A DNA stretch of 64,000 nt from Cohnella baijiui (GCF_020731285.1 NZ_JAJFOW010000036.1:1-64000), one strand, 5' to 3'. Shown: positions 42,032-51,756, counted from the stretch's first letter. Notes: generated from the sequence alone by a model not told the origin. Made by a program: numbers and translations.

Positions 42032-42550
42032 ATGCCGGATCTGGTCCATTTGGTAGCAGTAACGGACGAACTTCAACGTCGCGGCGTTCCGTACGCATTG
42101 GGCGGCAGCGGATTATTGCACAGCCTGGGCTTGACGGACAAGGTTCGAGACTGGGATCTGACGACCGAAGCTCCCAAAGAGCAAGTAGAGGAGGCTTTGC
42201 GCCATTTGGTCGTGCAGGAAGGAAAGAGCGGGGATTACCCTTTTGGAAGTGCGTATAAGCTGGTCATCCATCAAGAGGATCCCCAAGTGGAAATACTGAG
42301 CCGGTTCTCCATTCATACCGACAAGGGGCTTTGCCGATTGCCGACCGTTCCGGCTTCCGTGTGGAACGGTATCCGCGTCGGTAGTCCGGAAGTATGGTAT
42401 GCAGCCTACGCGCTCATGAACCGACAAGATAAAGCCGATTTGCTATTCTCCTATCTAAAGGAGAAGGGAGCGGATTGGCGGGCGATTCAAATTTTGACCC
42501 AAGAACCGCTCCCCGACGAAGTGAGGGAACGGCTCGTCTCCCTGGCATGA
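42032..42550 (+). CDS. nucleotidyltransferase-like protein
   Basis: A 172-residue protein with a nucleotidyltransferase-like start: LVAVTDELQRRGVPYALGGSGLLHSLGL, then RDWDLTTEAPKEQV where the aspartates fit the G[G/S]...DxD pattern of minimal nucleotidyltransferases. It could be an antitoxin or a sugar or drug nucleotidyltransferase; I cannot choose. ATG 42032 (AGGAGGG upstream) is preferred over ATG 42008. Confidence 0.7.
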   Translation: MPDLVHLVAVTDELQRRGVPYALGGSGLLHSLGLTDKVRDWDLTTEAPKEQVEEALRHLVVQEGKSGDYPFGSAYKLVIHQEDPQVEILSRFSIHTDKGLCRLPTVPASVWNGIRVGSPEVWYAAYALMNRQDKADLLFSYLKEKGADWRAIQILTQEPLPDEVRERLVSLA

Positions 42551-42556
42551 AAAATA

Positions 42557-42606
42557 AGAGGCGATTCCTCCGCAGCCCGTCGGCCGCCGTCGGAATCGCC
42601 TTTTTT
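42557..42606. terminator. bidirectional terminator
   Basis: AGGCGATTCC...GGAATCGCCT with flanking A- and T-tracts between convergent genes. Confidence 0.85.
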
Positions 42607-42610
42607 GCCG

Positions 42611-44458
42611 CTAATACGAGTAAAGCCTGACGCTCCCCGCTTCCGCGATCCAGACCTGCATAAAGCCCGGCTCCCGGTTGTCCCAAGCGTAATAGGGAGT
42701 GAACGTGCAGGGGACGCCCTCTGCCGTCATTCCCGACAGGGTGACGACGCCGCCCAGCAGGTCGGCGCGGTACCGGATCTCGAGCGGCGCGTCCGGCGAC
42801 CAGGAGAACGCCTCGTACGCGAGCCCTTCGTTGCCGGCCTGCTCCGCGCAATAGACCACCGGTCCGCGCTGCAAGGCGATTCGACCCTCATTCGCCTCCA
42901 CTTTCGGATGCGACCGCACGGTCTCTACAGACATATCTAACCGCAGCTCGACCGTATCTCCTTCGGACCAGTACCGCTCGACGACGACGTAGCCTTGATC
43001 CGGCTTCAGCGCATGCCCCGGCAGCGCCTCGCCGTTCACCGACAGCCGGTATCCCCGGCACCAGCCCGGGATCCGCAGTCGCACGGCGAACGCCGACGCC
43101 CGTTCGGGCGCCAGAATAAGCGCGATGCCGCCATCCCACGGGTAGCCGGTCCGCTGCTCGATCCGCACCTTCGTCCCATCGGGACCGACCGCCAGCTCGC
43201 ACGTCCCGCTCATGTATTGATTGACGACCAGACCGTCCTCCGCGAGGGCATAGGCGTAATTGCCGATCGACGGCAGGAAGCGGGCCAGGTTCGTCGGGCA
43301 GCACGACGTGCCGAACCATTCGACCCGGTGATGATCGCCTCGCGAGGCCAGCGGGTTTTCGTAGAAAAACCGGTCGCCCGACAGCGACCACCCGGCCAGC
43401 GCGCCGTTGTACATCTCCCGCTCGACGATGTCGGCATAGCGGGCGTCGCCGAACAGCAGGTTCATGCGATGGTTCCAGAGCGCCATCGCAATCGCCGCGC
43501 ACGTCTCGCAGTAGGCGGACTCGTTCGGCAGATCGTAATCCCGGGTGAACCCCTCGTTGTGCCGCGACGGCCCGATGCCGCCGGTCACGTACATGTTGCG
43601 CTCGACCGTATGCGACCACACCCGGTGCAGGGCGTCGACATAGCCCGGGTCCCCGGTAAGCCGGACGGCATCCGCCATGCCGGCATACAAATACATCGCG
43701 CGCACGGCATGGCCCGTCACCTGGCGAATGTCCCTCACCGGCACATCGTCCTGGCAGTAGGCCGGTCCCCAATCCGCCTTGTCCCAGATCGCCCCGACGC
43801 CGTGGCCGTGCCCCCGCTCCTCCAGCAGCCAGAGCGAAAGCTTCCGATAGCGTTCCTCGCCCGTCGCGCGGTAGAGCTTCAGGAGCGCCAGCTCGATCTC
43901 CTCGTGCCCTTCGACCCAATGCCGCTTGCCCGGACCGAACAGCCGATCGTAGTGGTCCGCCAGCCGGCAGGCGACGTCCAGCAGCACGCGCTTGCCCGTC
44001 GCTTCGTAGTAAGCCGTCGCCGCCTCGATCAGATGGCCGCCGTTGTACATCTCGTGCTTCTCCATATCGGTCCACTTGCGTTCCGGCGCCTCGAGCGTAA
44101 AATACGTGCACAAGTAGCCGTCCGGCTCCTGCGCCGCGGCGATGAGCTCGGCGATCCGGTCGACCGTCTCCTCCAGCTCGGCATCGCGGCGGTGCATGAG
44201 GGCGTAGGCCGCCCCTTCGAGCACCTTGTAGACGTCGGAGTCGTCGAAGTAAATGCCCTTGAACGACCCTTCCGCCGTTCCCGCCGCCTTCGCGAAATTG
44301 TCGATCCGCCCGGTGTCCCGGCATTGCGCAAGACAGGCCGGGAGCGTGACGTCTCTCAACAAGGCGAGCCGCGGGCGCCAGAACTCGTCTTCGATGCGCA
44401 CGCTCGTGAAGGGAACGCCTCTCCAGCCGGTCAATCGCTGCTCGTTTGTCGTGTCCAT
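42611..44458 (-). CDS. GH127 beta-L-arabinofuranosidase
   Basis: A 615-residue cytosolic hydrolase of the HypBA1 family that removes beta-L-arabinofuranose from plant glycans. By alignment from memory with HypBA1: acid/base E302, zinc/cysteine cluster E318, C320, C386 and C387 (NESAYCETCAA and SCCPTNLAR), with C386 the likely nucleophile. The domain is an (alpha/alpha)6 barrel plus beta-sandwich. It is last gene of the operon after the two permeases and binding protein, so it acts on the imported oligosaccharide. Confidence 0.9.
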   Translation of the reverse strand: MDTTNEQRLTGWRGVPFTSVRIEDEFWRPRLALLRDVTLPACLAQCRDTGRIDNFAKAAGTAEGSFKGIYFDDSDVYKVLEGAAYALMHRRDAELEETVDRIAELIAAAQEPDGYLCTYFTLEAPERKWTDMEKHEMYNGGHLIEAATAYYEATGKRVLLDVACRLADHYDRLFGPGKRHWVEGHEEIELALLKLYRATGEERYRKLSLWLLEERGHGHGVGAIWDKADWGPAYCQDDVPVRDIRQVTGHAVRAMYLYAGMADAVRLTGDPGYVDALHRVWSHTVERNMYVTGGIGPSRHNEGFTRDYDLPNESAYCETCAAIAMALWNHRMNLLFGDARYADIVEREMYNGALAGWSLSGDRFFYENPLASRGDHHRVEWFGTSCCPTNLARFLPSIGNYAYALAEDGLVVNQYMSGTCELAVGPDGTKVRIEQRTGYPWDGGIALILAPERASAFAVRLRIPGWCRGYRLSVNGEALPGHALKPDQGYVVVERYWSEGDTVELRLDMSVETVRSHPKVEANEGRIALQRGPVVYCAEQAGNEGLAYEAFSWSPDAPLEIRYRADLLGGVVTLSGMTAEGVPCTFTPYYAWDNREPGFMQVWIAEAGSVRLYSY

Positions 44459-44483
44459 GCGAATCTCTCCATTCCTTTGGGCG

Positions 44484-45323
44484 TCAGCCCTTGATGCCGG
44501 TCAGCGTGATGCCGCCGATAAAGTACCGCTGCGCGACGAAGAAGAGCAGAATGATCGGTGCCACGATCGCGGACGAAGCGGCCATCAGATAGCCCCACTG
44601 CGCGTTGTACATGCCCCGGAACGAGGCCAGGCCGAGCGCGAGCGTGTACTTGTCATTGTCGCTCAAGTAAATCAGCGGCCCGAGAAAGTCGTTCCACGTG
44701 CCGATGAACGTAAAGATCAGGATGACGATGATCGCCGGCTTGGACAGCGGCAGGATCAGCTTCCACAGGACGGTGGGCGGGCTCGCCCCGTCCATATAAG
44801 CCGCCTCGTCCAAATCTTTGGGGATCGTGCTGAAAAATTGCCGCAGCAGAAAAATGTTGAACGCGCCCCCGCCGAACCAAGCCGGGACGATCAGCGGCCA
44901 GTACGTGTTGATGGCGCCGACGGACTTCCACAGCATGAAGGTCGGGATGAGCGTGACCGCATAGGGGAGCATCAGCGTGCTGAGCAGCAGCCCGAACATG
45001 ACACCGCGCCCCGGCCATCTCAGCCTGGCGAAGCTGTATCCGGCCATGGCGCTCGTGAGCACGACGCCGGATACGACGCAGACCTCGAGCAGCATCGTAT
45101 TCAGGAAGTACCGCCGAAACGGCACGACCGTCAGCGCGTCGCGGTAATTCTGCCACTCGAACGGCCTCGGAATCCACTCCGGCGGAAAGGTGAAGATCTG
45201 GGCCGTCGACATGAACGAGCTGCGGACGAGCCACGCGAACGGGAAGATCATCGCGATGCTGCCCGCGACGAGGATCAGATAGATCGCGGACCGGTGCAGA
45301 AGCTTCGCGGTGCTCATCCTCAT
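44484..45323 (-). CDS. carbohydrate ABC permease (MalG-type, CUT1)
   Basis: A 279-residue inner-membrane permease with six helices. The EAA motif is EAAYMDGASPPTVLWKLILPLSKPAI (about 186-211). It pairs with the 302-residue permease gene just upstream, whose stop overlaps its ATG by 4 nt (translational coupling). It moves an arabinose-containing sugar across the membrane. An ATPase is not encoded in this operon. Confidence 0.92.
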   Translation of the reverse strand: MRMSTAKLLHRSAIYLILVAGSIAMIFPFAWLVRSSFMSTAQIFTFPPEWIPRPFEWQNYRDALTVVPFRRYFLNTMLLEVCVVSGVVLTSAMAGYSFARLRWPGRGVMFGLLLSTLMLPYAVTLIPTFMLWKSVGAINTYWPLIVPAWFGGGAFNIFLLRQFFSTIPKDLDEAAYMDGASPPTVLWKLILPLSKPAIIVILIFTFIGTWNDFLGPLIYLSDNDKYTLALGLASFRGMYNAQWGYLMAASSAIVAPIILLFFVAQRYFIGGITLTGIKG

Positions 45324-46228
45324 GGCTTGTTCCCTCCTTCATAATAGACCCAAAAGCGCGAGGAGCGGAAGACCAGCGCCGTCAACGCCATAATGAGGAG
45401 GAACAGCACCCATGCCATCGCCGACGCGTAGGCCATTTCGGTTTCCGCGAACGCTTTGCGGTACAGGTAGAAAATATAGAACAATGTCGCGTTGTTCGGT
45501 CCTCCGTTCGTCATGACGTAGGCCTGGTCGAACACCTGGAGCGTGCCGATCATGCCCATGATGACGTTGAAGAAAATAGTCGGCGTCATCGACGGCAGCG
45601 TCACGTGCCAGAACTTGCGGAGCGCACCGCCGCCGTCGACTTCGACCGCTTCGTACAGGTGGCGCGGCACGCCCTGCAAACCGGCCAGGAAGATGACGGC
45701 AGCGTTGCCGACGCCCCAGGAGCTCATCAGAATGAGCGAGGGGATCGCCGCCGTCTCGCTGTAGATCCACTGCGAGCCCGGCAGCCCGACCGACCGCAGC
45801 GCGGAGTTGAACAACCCGAAGTCCGGATTGAACAGCCACAGCCAGAGCATGCTGTTCGCGATGCTCGGCACGAGGACGGGCAAGTAGTAGATCGTCCGGA
45901 AAATCGGCAGCGCCTTGACCTTCTGATTCAGCAGCATGGCGACGAGGAAGGCGGCCAGCATGCAGAGCGGCACGCTACCGATCGTGTAGTAGAGCGTGAC
46001 GTACAAGGATTTGCTGAAAAGCGGATCGCCGGTCGTCATCTGCCTGTAATTGTCCAAGCCGACGAACCGGAAATCCGAACCGATGCTCCAGTCGGTCAAA
46101 CTGAACACCAGCGAAGCGACCATCGGACCGAAGACGAACACGACGAATCCGATGATCGCGGGCAGGGCGAACGCGATGCCCCACTTCCGCTCCATGCGGA
46201 CGATCCCGGAACGCGGCTGCGCGCGCAT
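45320..46228 (-). CDS. carbohydrate ABC permease (MalF/UgpA-type, CUT1)
   Basis: A 302-residue permease: signature FRTIYYLPVLVPSIANSMLWLWLFNPDFGL in the middle and the EAA loop EAVEVDGGGALRKFWHVTLPSMTP. The start ATG 46228 follows GGAGGG. It lies 99 bp downstream of the binding-protein gene, with a strong stem-loop in between that may set relative expression. Confidence 0.92.
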   Translation of the reverse strand: MRAQPRSGIVRMERKWGIAFALPAIIGFVVFVFGPMVASLVFSLTDWSIGSDFRFVGLDNYRQMTTGDPLFSKSLYVTLYYTIGSVPLCMLAAFLVAMLLNQKVKALPIFRTIYYLPVLVPSIANSMLWLWLFNPDFGLFNSALRSVGLPGSQWIYSETAAIPSLILMSSWGVGNAAVIFLAGLQGVPRHLYEAVEVDGGGALRKFWHVTLPSMTPTIFFNVIMGMIGTLQVFDQAYVMTNGGPNNATLFYIFYLYRKAFAETEMAYASAMAWVLFLLIMALTALVFRSSRFWVYYEGGNKP

Positions 46229-46269
46229 GTTGATCCCTCCATCCCCTCTGGCCTGGCCTGTGGCGCGGA

Positions 46270-46307
46270 CGGGAGAGCGTCCCGGCGAATCCGGGGACGC
46301 TCTCCCG
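46270..46307 (-). other. stem-loop between binding-protein and permease genes
   Basis: CGGGAGAGCGTCCC pairs with GGGACGCTCTCCCG (14 bp) with a 10-nt loop and no U-tract. Such stems typically protect the upstream mRNA end, giving more binding protein than permease. Inference from position. Confidence 0.7.
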
Positions 46308-46327
46308 CGCAAGGCCTGCAGCCGTCG

Positions 46328-47752
46328 TTATTGCCCGGCGTCGTACTTGCCCTGCAGCAGCGGCTGTACGTCCTTCGCCATGTCGCGAAGCACCTTCTCC
46401 GCCGGCTCTTTGTTCGTCCACACCTTGTCGAGCGCGGCGTTGATCTTCGGCTCGATCTCCACGAAGTTCTTCAGCGAGTAGGCCGGCGATCGCTTGGCAA
46501 AGCCGAGCGTATAGTCGATGACCGCCTGCCGGTATTCCGCCGGATGCGCGTCGTTTTTGATCCAGGAGTCGATTTTCGACTGGTCGGTATAATACTCTTC
46601 CTGCAGCGGCATCCACAACCCTTTGCTGAACAGGTCCACCTGCTCCGGGTTGTTGTGGTACATGTAGAATTCGAGCGCTTCCTGCTGGTGCTTCGTATTG
46701 GCGAAGATGACCGTCGGGGCGCCCAGCACGATCGTCGTCGGCTGCTTGAACTTCGGCAGCACGCCGATTCCCACGTTCATCTTGGTCGAAGCGAAGTCGA
46801 GCAGCGACCATTGCCCCTCGATCGCCATCGCGACCTTCTTCGTCTGCAGCCTCAGGTTCGTCGCCGGCATGTTTTGCTGCTGCGTCGCCGTCGGCGCCAC
46901 GTAGTCCTTGTACATCAAATCCTGCAGCTTCGTGAACACTTCGATCGCTTCGGGCGAGTCCATCGTGAACTTGCTGCCGTCCTCGTTCGTGATGTCTCCT
47001 CCGTTGCTCAACAGAAGCGGATACCACCCGCCGAACCAGGTCGGCACGGACACGCCGTATTGAACGATGTTCTTCGGATTAAAACCGGTATCGTACGGCG
47101 TCTTCCCGCTGCCGTCCTTCGTCAGCTTCTTGGCCGTGTCCACGAATTGATCCCACGTCCACGCGTCGTCTCCCTTCGACGGCGGCGGAGCCACCCCCGC
47201 TTCCTCGAATAGTTCGCGATTATAGTAAAGCGTGATCATCTCTACGGCCGAATTCGTCCCGATTGTCTTGCCCGGCGCATAGTAGTAATAGGATTGCTTC
47301 AGCCGGTTGCCGAGCTCCGGGTACGTGTCCAGAAACGGCGTCATGTCGAGCAGCTTGCCGTCCGTCGCCCACTTCAGCGCCAGTCCTTCGCCGAGATAGG
47401 CAACGTCCGGCAGCTCGCCGGTCGCCATCAGCGTGTTCATTTTTGCGTTGTAGTCTCCGGTGACGTGCTCACCCTTGACCTCGATGTTCGGGTGCGACTC
47501 GTTAAACGACTGGATCGTCTTCTCCATCGCCGCTTTCTCGAACGCGCTGCCCCAATACATGAACTTCAGCTTGACCTTTCCGCCACCTGCGCTTTCGCTG
47601 CCGCCCGCACTTTCGCTGCCGCTCGCGGACGGGCTCGCGGCGCCTCCGCCTCCGCCGGCATTCTTGGAACCGCCGCTGCAGGCCGTCGCCGTCAGCGACA
47701 GGCAAAGCAGCAGCAGCAGAACGATCTTCCGCGGACCGTATCGCAAGTTCAT
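46328..47752 (-). CDS. ABC sugar-binding lipoprotein (CUT1)
   Basis: A 474-residue extracellular solute-binding protein. Residues 1-22 are a lipoprotein signal with lipobox LTATAC (cysteine acylated), followed by a G/S-rich spacer and then VKLKFMYWGSAFEKAAMEKTIQSF. It captures the substrate, presumably arabinan-type oligosaccharides, for the two permeases. ATG 47752 follows GGGAGGGG. A cre-like site lies upstream. Confidence 0.92.
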   Translation of the reverse strand: MNLRYGPRKIVLLLLLCLSLTATACSGGSKNAGGGGGAASPSASGSESAGGSESAGGGKVKLKFMYWGSAFEKAAMEKTIQSFNESHPNIEVKGEHVTGDYNAKMNTLMATGELPDVAYLGEGLALKWATDGKLLDMTPFLDTYPELGNRLKQSYYYYAPGKTIGTNSAVEMITLYYNRELFEEAGVAPPPSKGDDAWTWDQFVDTAKKLTKDGSGKTPYDTGFNPKNIVQYGVSVPTWFGGWYPLLLSNGGDITNEDGSKFTMDSPEAIEVFTKLQDLMYKDYVAPTATQQQNMPATNLRLQTKKVAMAIEGQWSLLDFASTKMNVGIGVLPKFKQPTTIVLGAPTVIFANTKHQQEALEFYMYHNNPEQVDLFSKGLWMPLQEEYYTDQSKIDSWIKNDAHPAEYRQAVIDYTLGFAKRSPAYSLKNFVEIEPKINAALDKVWTNKEPAEKVLRDMAKDVQPLLQGKYDAGQ

Positions 47753-47773
47753 TTCCGGTTCCCCCTCCCAATT

Positions 47774-47788
47774 TGTGTGCGCTTTCAA
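47774..47788 (-). promoter_or_regulatory. cre-like site (CcpA) upstream of the binding protein
   Basis: Minus-strand TTGAAAGCGCACACA fits the cre consensus WTGNAARCGNWWWCA with one mismatch, as expected for glucose repression of a sugar importer. It lies about 25 bp before the start. Confidence 0.6.
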
Positions 47789-47891
47789 AGCTATTATGCC
47801 CGGCCGCCGAAGGGGGTTCTATAGAATCCGTTGCGCCGCTCTTTGATATGTTGACATCTTTTCGGGGAGCGTCCGACTTCGCCTTCCACGT

Positions 47892-49010
47892 TTACCGGAA
47901 CCTTTTGCGGTAGTCGGTGGGGCTTACGCCCTCTTGCTTTTTGAAGGCGATGCTGAAGTAATTGGCGTCCGGGTACCCGACCGCGGCGGCGATCTCATGC
48001 ATCTTCAGCTCGCTTCCCGACAGCAGCTCCCGGGCCTTCTCGAAGCGGATGCGCGTCGTGAACTCTCCGTACGTCTCGCCCGTCTCCTGCTTGAACAGCC
48101 GGCTCACGTAGTACGGGTTCAGATGCAGCGCGGCGGCGAGCGACTGCAGGCTGATGTCTTCGCCCATATGCGCCCGTATCCAGGCTTGCGCTTGCTCGAT
48201 GGCGTTCAGCCCCGGTTTTTTCTTGGCCATCTGCTGCACTTCGGACAGGAGCGCGAAAAAATCGCGGACGCAAGCTTCGATCGCCGGATGCGCTTCGCAG
48301 GCCGACAGGGCAGAAACGAACGTCTGAGCCTCCTCCAGCTCGTGCCCTTTCTCGATGCACGAACGGCTCGCGTTGAGGACGAATTGGGAGGCGATCATCC
48401 GCGCTTGGGGCACAGGCAGCCCCGTCAGCTCGTCCAGCCACTCGTCCAGTGCACCAAGACGCTCGAGCTGCTCGCGGCCCGCCCGGAGCTCGCCTAGCAG
48501 ATACAGCTCCTTCGCCAGCAGGTTCGACCCGCTGCCTCCAGGCGCCTCTAGCAATCGGGAAGGCTGAATCGACATCGTCAGCTGCCGCTTCAGATCGTCG
48601 ACATAGCCCGTTCGCCGACGGCTCTCCGCCGCCTGCCGGATCGCCCGGTTCAGCGCCTCCAACAGCTCCTCGTAGGAGACGGGCTTCAGCAAATAGTCGG
48701 TCGCCTCCAGCGTCACCGCTTCCTTCACGAGCGGAAAGTCGTCGTACCCCGTCAAAAAGACGATCCGCGAGACGGAGCTGCGCTGCCGAATATGCCTGGC
48801 CACGTCGAGACCGTTGATCCCCGGCATGTTGATATCGAGCAGGACGAGATCGGGCGCATGCTCGTCGTACAGCGCGATCGCCCCCGCCCCGTCCTCCGCC
48901 TCGTAGACTTCCGTCACCTCCAGCTCCCGCCAGGGCACGGAAGCTCCGATCCCCCTGCGGATATGGACTTCATCGTCCACGATCAGCGCTTTGATCCCGA
49001 TGTTCGTCAT
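47892..49010 (-). CDS. AraC-type response regulator (YesN-like)
   Basis: A 372-residue regulator. The receiver has DLVLLDINMPGINGL with phospho-acceptor D59, K near 104 in LLKPVSYEE; a linker follows, and residues 265-372 are an AraC/XylS double helix-turn-helix ending in EIAAAVGYPDANYFSIAFKKQEGVSPTDYRKRF. It should activate the adjacent transporter and GH127 operon. Its start overlaps the histidine kinase gene by 41 bp, so the two are co-translated. Confidence 0.92.
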   Translation of the reverse strand: MTNIGIKALIVDDEVHIRRGIGASVPWRELEVTEVYEAEDGAGAIALYDEHAPDLVLLDINMPGINGLDVARHIRQRSSVSRIVFLTGYDDFPLVKEAVTLEATDYLLKPVSYEELLEALNRAIRQAAESRRRTGYVDDLKRQLTMSIQPSRLLEAPGGSGSNLLAKELYLLGELRAGREQLERLGALDEWLDELTGLPVPQARMIASQFVLNASRSCIEKGHELEEAQTFVSALSACEAHPAIEACVRDFFALLSEVQQMAKKKPGLNAIEQAQAWIRAHMGEDISLQSLAAALHLNPYYVSRLFKQETGETYGEFTTRIRFEKARELLSGSELKMHEIAAAVGYPDANYFSIAFKKQEGVSPTDYRKRFR

Positions 49011-50823
49011 CGCCCTGCTCCTCCTCCTCGATCGCCGGCATCGCCAGCGTTATGGTCGTATAGAGACCCAAGCTGCTGCGGATGCGCACGCCGAAGCCTT
49101 CGCCGTATCTCAGCTTCAGCCGGTCGTGCACGTTTTTCAACCCGTAGGTGGCGCTTGTCTCCTCCTGTTCCAGCGCCCGGGTCAGCTCCTCGATCCGCTC
49201 GGGCGCCATCCCTTGACCGTCGTAGGTAATGTGAAACAGCAGCGTGCCTTCCAGCACTTCGCCGGAGATGACGATGGAGCCGGGTCCCTCCTTCTCCTTC
49301 AAGCCGTGATAGATCGCGTTTTCGACGATCGGCTGCAAGACGAATTTCGGGACCCGGTAGGCGGACAGGTCTGCCTCCAAGGCGAGGAAGCAGTCGAACC
49401 GGTTCTCGTAGCGGAAGTTCTGAACCTCGACGTAGGCCATGACGTGCTCCAGCTCCTGGGCGACCGGAATCATCTGGCTGCCTTTGTTGATCGTGAGCCT
49501 GAAATACTTGCCCAGCTTGTCGATGACGCCGCTGATCTCGAACTGCCGCCGCGAGAAAGCGAGCCACTTGAGCGATTCGAGCGTGTTGTACAGAAAATGG
49601 GGATTGATTTGCGCCTGCAGGGCGTGGATCTCCGCCTGCTTGCTTTTTTTGAGTGCATTGTACACCTGCTGGTTCAGCGCGTGATTCTCCTGCGTCATGC
49701 GAATGAAGCGTTGCCCGATCTGACCGACCTCGTCCTCCGGATCGAAGCGGTCGGCCGGCGGCGGCGCGATCATGCCGCTGACCTTGATCAGCCTGGACAG
49801 CCGATGGAGCGGCCGGCGAATCGTCCCGCTGATCCAGTCGGCGAGCAGCAGCCCGGCCACGAGCGTCCCGAGCAGGATCCAGATCGTGATCGCCCGGATC
49901 GATCTGGCATCCGCGGACAGGCTCTTGGCGTCGGTGCTGTAGACGAGGGACCAGTCATAAGGCGTGCTGCGCTGCAGGGAGCTCATCCACTTGTCCTCGA
50001 TCGAGACGAACTGCCCGGCGTTCGGGTTGCGGCTCCGCGTCTCCGACAGCAGCCGTTCGTTCGTCTGCCGCTCTTCCGGCAGCTCCGGGAGCGAGTAGAG
50101 CATGTGGCCCTCCCGATCGGCGATCATCAGCCGCGCCTGCTCGTCCGTTTTCAGAAAGGACAGCCCTTCGAAGAAACGCCCCTTGTCGATCTCCAGCAAA
50201 ATAAAGCCGAGCGGAGAAAAGTCGCCGCTCGTCCGCCGAAGCAGCCTGCCGACCAGCATCGTGCTCGGATTGGTCTTCATATTTTGATCCAGCGACTCGT
50301 TGTCCCGAATCAGCACTTGCCCGCTGGCAGCCAGCTCGTCATACCAGCCGCGCGCTTCGTCGGGGTTGATGTAGGAGCCGAATACCCGCCATTCCGGCGG
50401 CGCCGTCATGTGGTAGATCGAATAATGCACGACGTAATCTTTGGATTGGGTGATCGAGTTCATCGCGTTGCCGATGCGGTACGTGTTTTTCATGTAGCTG
50501 TAGTCGCCGTCATCGCTTGCGATCTGGATGTTTTGGCACACTTGGTCCTTCGCGCCGGTGAGGGAGCATTGGATTTGCGAACTGCTGATGATGACGTTAA
50601 AGAGGTCGTTCAGGTCGAGGGCGATCTGGTTCAGGTAGTGGTTGGCGATGCCGCCTGCGGCCAGCGTATGCTTCTCGGCGTTTTTCATGAAGCGGTCCGC
50701 GGAAATCTGGTAGACGGCGACGCTGATAAACAGCATCGGCACCAGCGTGATGACGGTCGTGAGAATGAACAGCTTGCCGCGGATCTTCTTGAAGCGGAAC
50801 AGCTCGCGAATCGTATCGGTCAT
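48970..50823 (-). CDS. sensor histidine kinase (YesM/LytS family)
   Basis: A 617-residue membrane sensor. Helices lie near residues 17-38 and 310-331 and flank an extracytoplasmic Cache-like sensing domain; HAMP follows (332-380). The phospho-acceptor is H409 in QINPHFLYNTLESLKWL, then an HATPase domain (NAIYHGLKEK... and GQGMAPERIEEL). It likely senses a plant glycan fragment or the loaded binding protein and signals to the AraC-type regulator encoded next. A cre-like palindrome precedes it. Confidence 0.92.
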   Translation of the reverse strand: MTDTIRELFRFKKIRGKLFILTTVITLVPMLFISVAVYQISADRFMKNAEKHTLAAGGIANHYLNQIALDLNDLFNVIISSSQIQCSLTGAKDQVCQNIQIASDDGDYSYMKNTYRIGNAMNSITQSKDYVVHYSIYHMTAPPEWRVFGSYINPDEARGWYDELAASGQVLIRDNESLDQNMKTNPSTMLVGRLLRRTSGDFSPLGFILLEIDKGRFFEGLSFLKTDEQARLMIADREGHMLYSLPELPEERQTNERLLSETRSRNPNAGQFVSIEDKWMSSLQRSTPYDWSLVYSTDAKSLSADARSIRAITIWILLGTLVAGLLLADWISGTIRRPLHRLSRLIKVSGMIAPPPADRFDPEDEVGQIGQRFIRMTQENHALNQQVYNALKKSKQAEIHALQAQINPHFLYNTLESLKWLAFSRRQFEISGVIDKLGKYFRLTINKGSQMIPVAQELEHVMAYVEVQNFRYENRFDCFLALEADLSAYRVPKFVLQPIVENAIYHGLKEKEGPGSIVISGEVLEGTLLFHITYDGQGMAPERIEELTRALEQEETSATYGLKNVHDRLKLRYGEGFGVRIRSSLGLYTTITLAMPAIEEEEQGDDEHRDQSADRGR

Positions 50824-50858
50824 GGACGCACCCCGTTCGGCAGGCGGATATTATTCGA

Positions 50859-50873
50859 TTGAAGCGCTTTCAA
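50859..50873. promoter_or_regulatory. cre-like palindrome upstream of the kinase gene
   Basis: TTGAAGCGCTTTCAA resembles CcpA sites (TGAAAGCGCTTTCA core), though one arm is shortened by a base. It lies 36 bp upstream of the kinase start. Confidence 0.5.
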
Positions 50874-50955
50874 ACGTGAATTTGGCCTATTTTACCCTGC
50901 CGCTCCATAGAACGCAAGAGCGACGTTGGGCCTATGAAGAAGGAGGCTCTCTCCC

Positions 50956-51058
50956 CCGGCGCATCGCGAGAAAAAGCGATGCCCCCTGCTCCGGCGACGG
51001 CGAGGCGGTCGTCTGCGCCCGGTCGACCCGGGCGAGCTGCAGCGTCGGCCGAAGTTGC
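50956..51058 (-). pseudogene. duplicated 3' fragment of the Erm gene
   Basis: 103 bp match 51946-52048 (offset exactly 990, no gaps, roughly one mismatch per ten bases), which is the 3' end of the Erm-type gene. The stretch is cut off at both ends and cannot be translated as a gene. It shows that the erm region was duplicated and one copy was largely lost. Confidence 0.8.
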
Positions 51059-51096
51059 ATGCTATACAAGGTACCTTGCGAAATAAAATAGCGAAT

Positions 51097-51147
51097 GAGA
51101 AAAACCGAAAAGGACTGCAGCGGCTACGACAGCCCGATGCAGTCCTT
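51097..51147 (-). terminator. intrinsic terminator
   Basis: AAGGACTGCA...TGCAGTCCTT with a U-rich minus-strand tail (TTTTCGGTTTTT). It ends the gene at 51182-51616. Confidence 0.8.
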
Positions 51148-51181
51148 GAAAATCTCGCGGATTTGCCGGAAGCCGAGTCCT

Positions 51182-51616
51182 TTACCGGACCGTTTGACCT
51201 CTTCCGAAATCACGGTTGCGCCAGCAATAAACCGCCTCGAAAATCCCGAATACCCCGACGACCGCGGCAACCAGAATGACCGCCAACACGCCAAAAACGG
51301 TCATCGTCGTTCCTTGGCCTCCCAGCAGAAGCGCGCTGCCGATGACCCATAGGAAGTCGAGCACAGTGATGATAAGCACGGCAGTCGGAGAAACCACGGG
51401 CCTAGACGCGGTCCAGACGAGAAATGCGACGAATACAAGCAGGAAAACCCCGGTCTCAACCAAAGCGCTCCTGTTGCCCAGTCCCGTCCAATCGGAGACA
51501 TACCCGGCAAAGAACAGCAGAAGAAGCCCGCATGCCCCGGACGAAACGGCATTCGTCAGCAGAACTTTGCGAATGAGTGATTCTCCTGCCGGCGTTATTA
51601 CTCCATTCGGTTTCAT
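51182..51616 (-). CDS. hypothetical four-helix membrane protein
   Basis: A 144-residue protein not recognised. It has four hydrophobic helices, e.g. AVSSGACGLLLLFFAGYV, LVETGVFLLVFVAFLVWTA, AVLIITVLDFLWVIGSALLLGG and VFGVLAVILVAAVVGVFGIFEAVY, and a basic C-terminus. GGAGGG precedes ATG. It lies between the Erm copy and the fragment, so it may have been moved with the duplicated block. Confidence 0.75.
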   Translation of the reverse strand: MKPNGVITPAGESLIRKVLLTNAVSSGACGLLLLFFAGYVSDWTGLGNRSALVETGVFLLVFVAFLVWTASRPVVSPTAVLIITVLDFLWVIGSALLLGGQGTTMTVFGVLAVILVAAVVGVFGIFEAVYCWRNRDFGRGQTVR

Positions 51617-51756
51617 AATCGATTCCCTCCTAGTGGTTCGGTTGCGTCCTTACACCCCGGAGTTTAGTCCACAAACGACTGCCAAAACCATGCTTTTTAC
51701 TGCCGTTTGGTGCCAACCTTGCGTATTTTTCCGATCAGCGACTAATGAGTGTTAAC

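Noticed and set aside
42995..44494. 499-residue plus-strand ORF
   Set aside because: Antisense shadow of the GH127 gene.
48991..50862. 623-residue plus-strand ORF
   Set aside because: Antisense shadow of the histidine kinase gene, which has full domain support.
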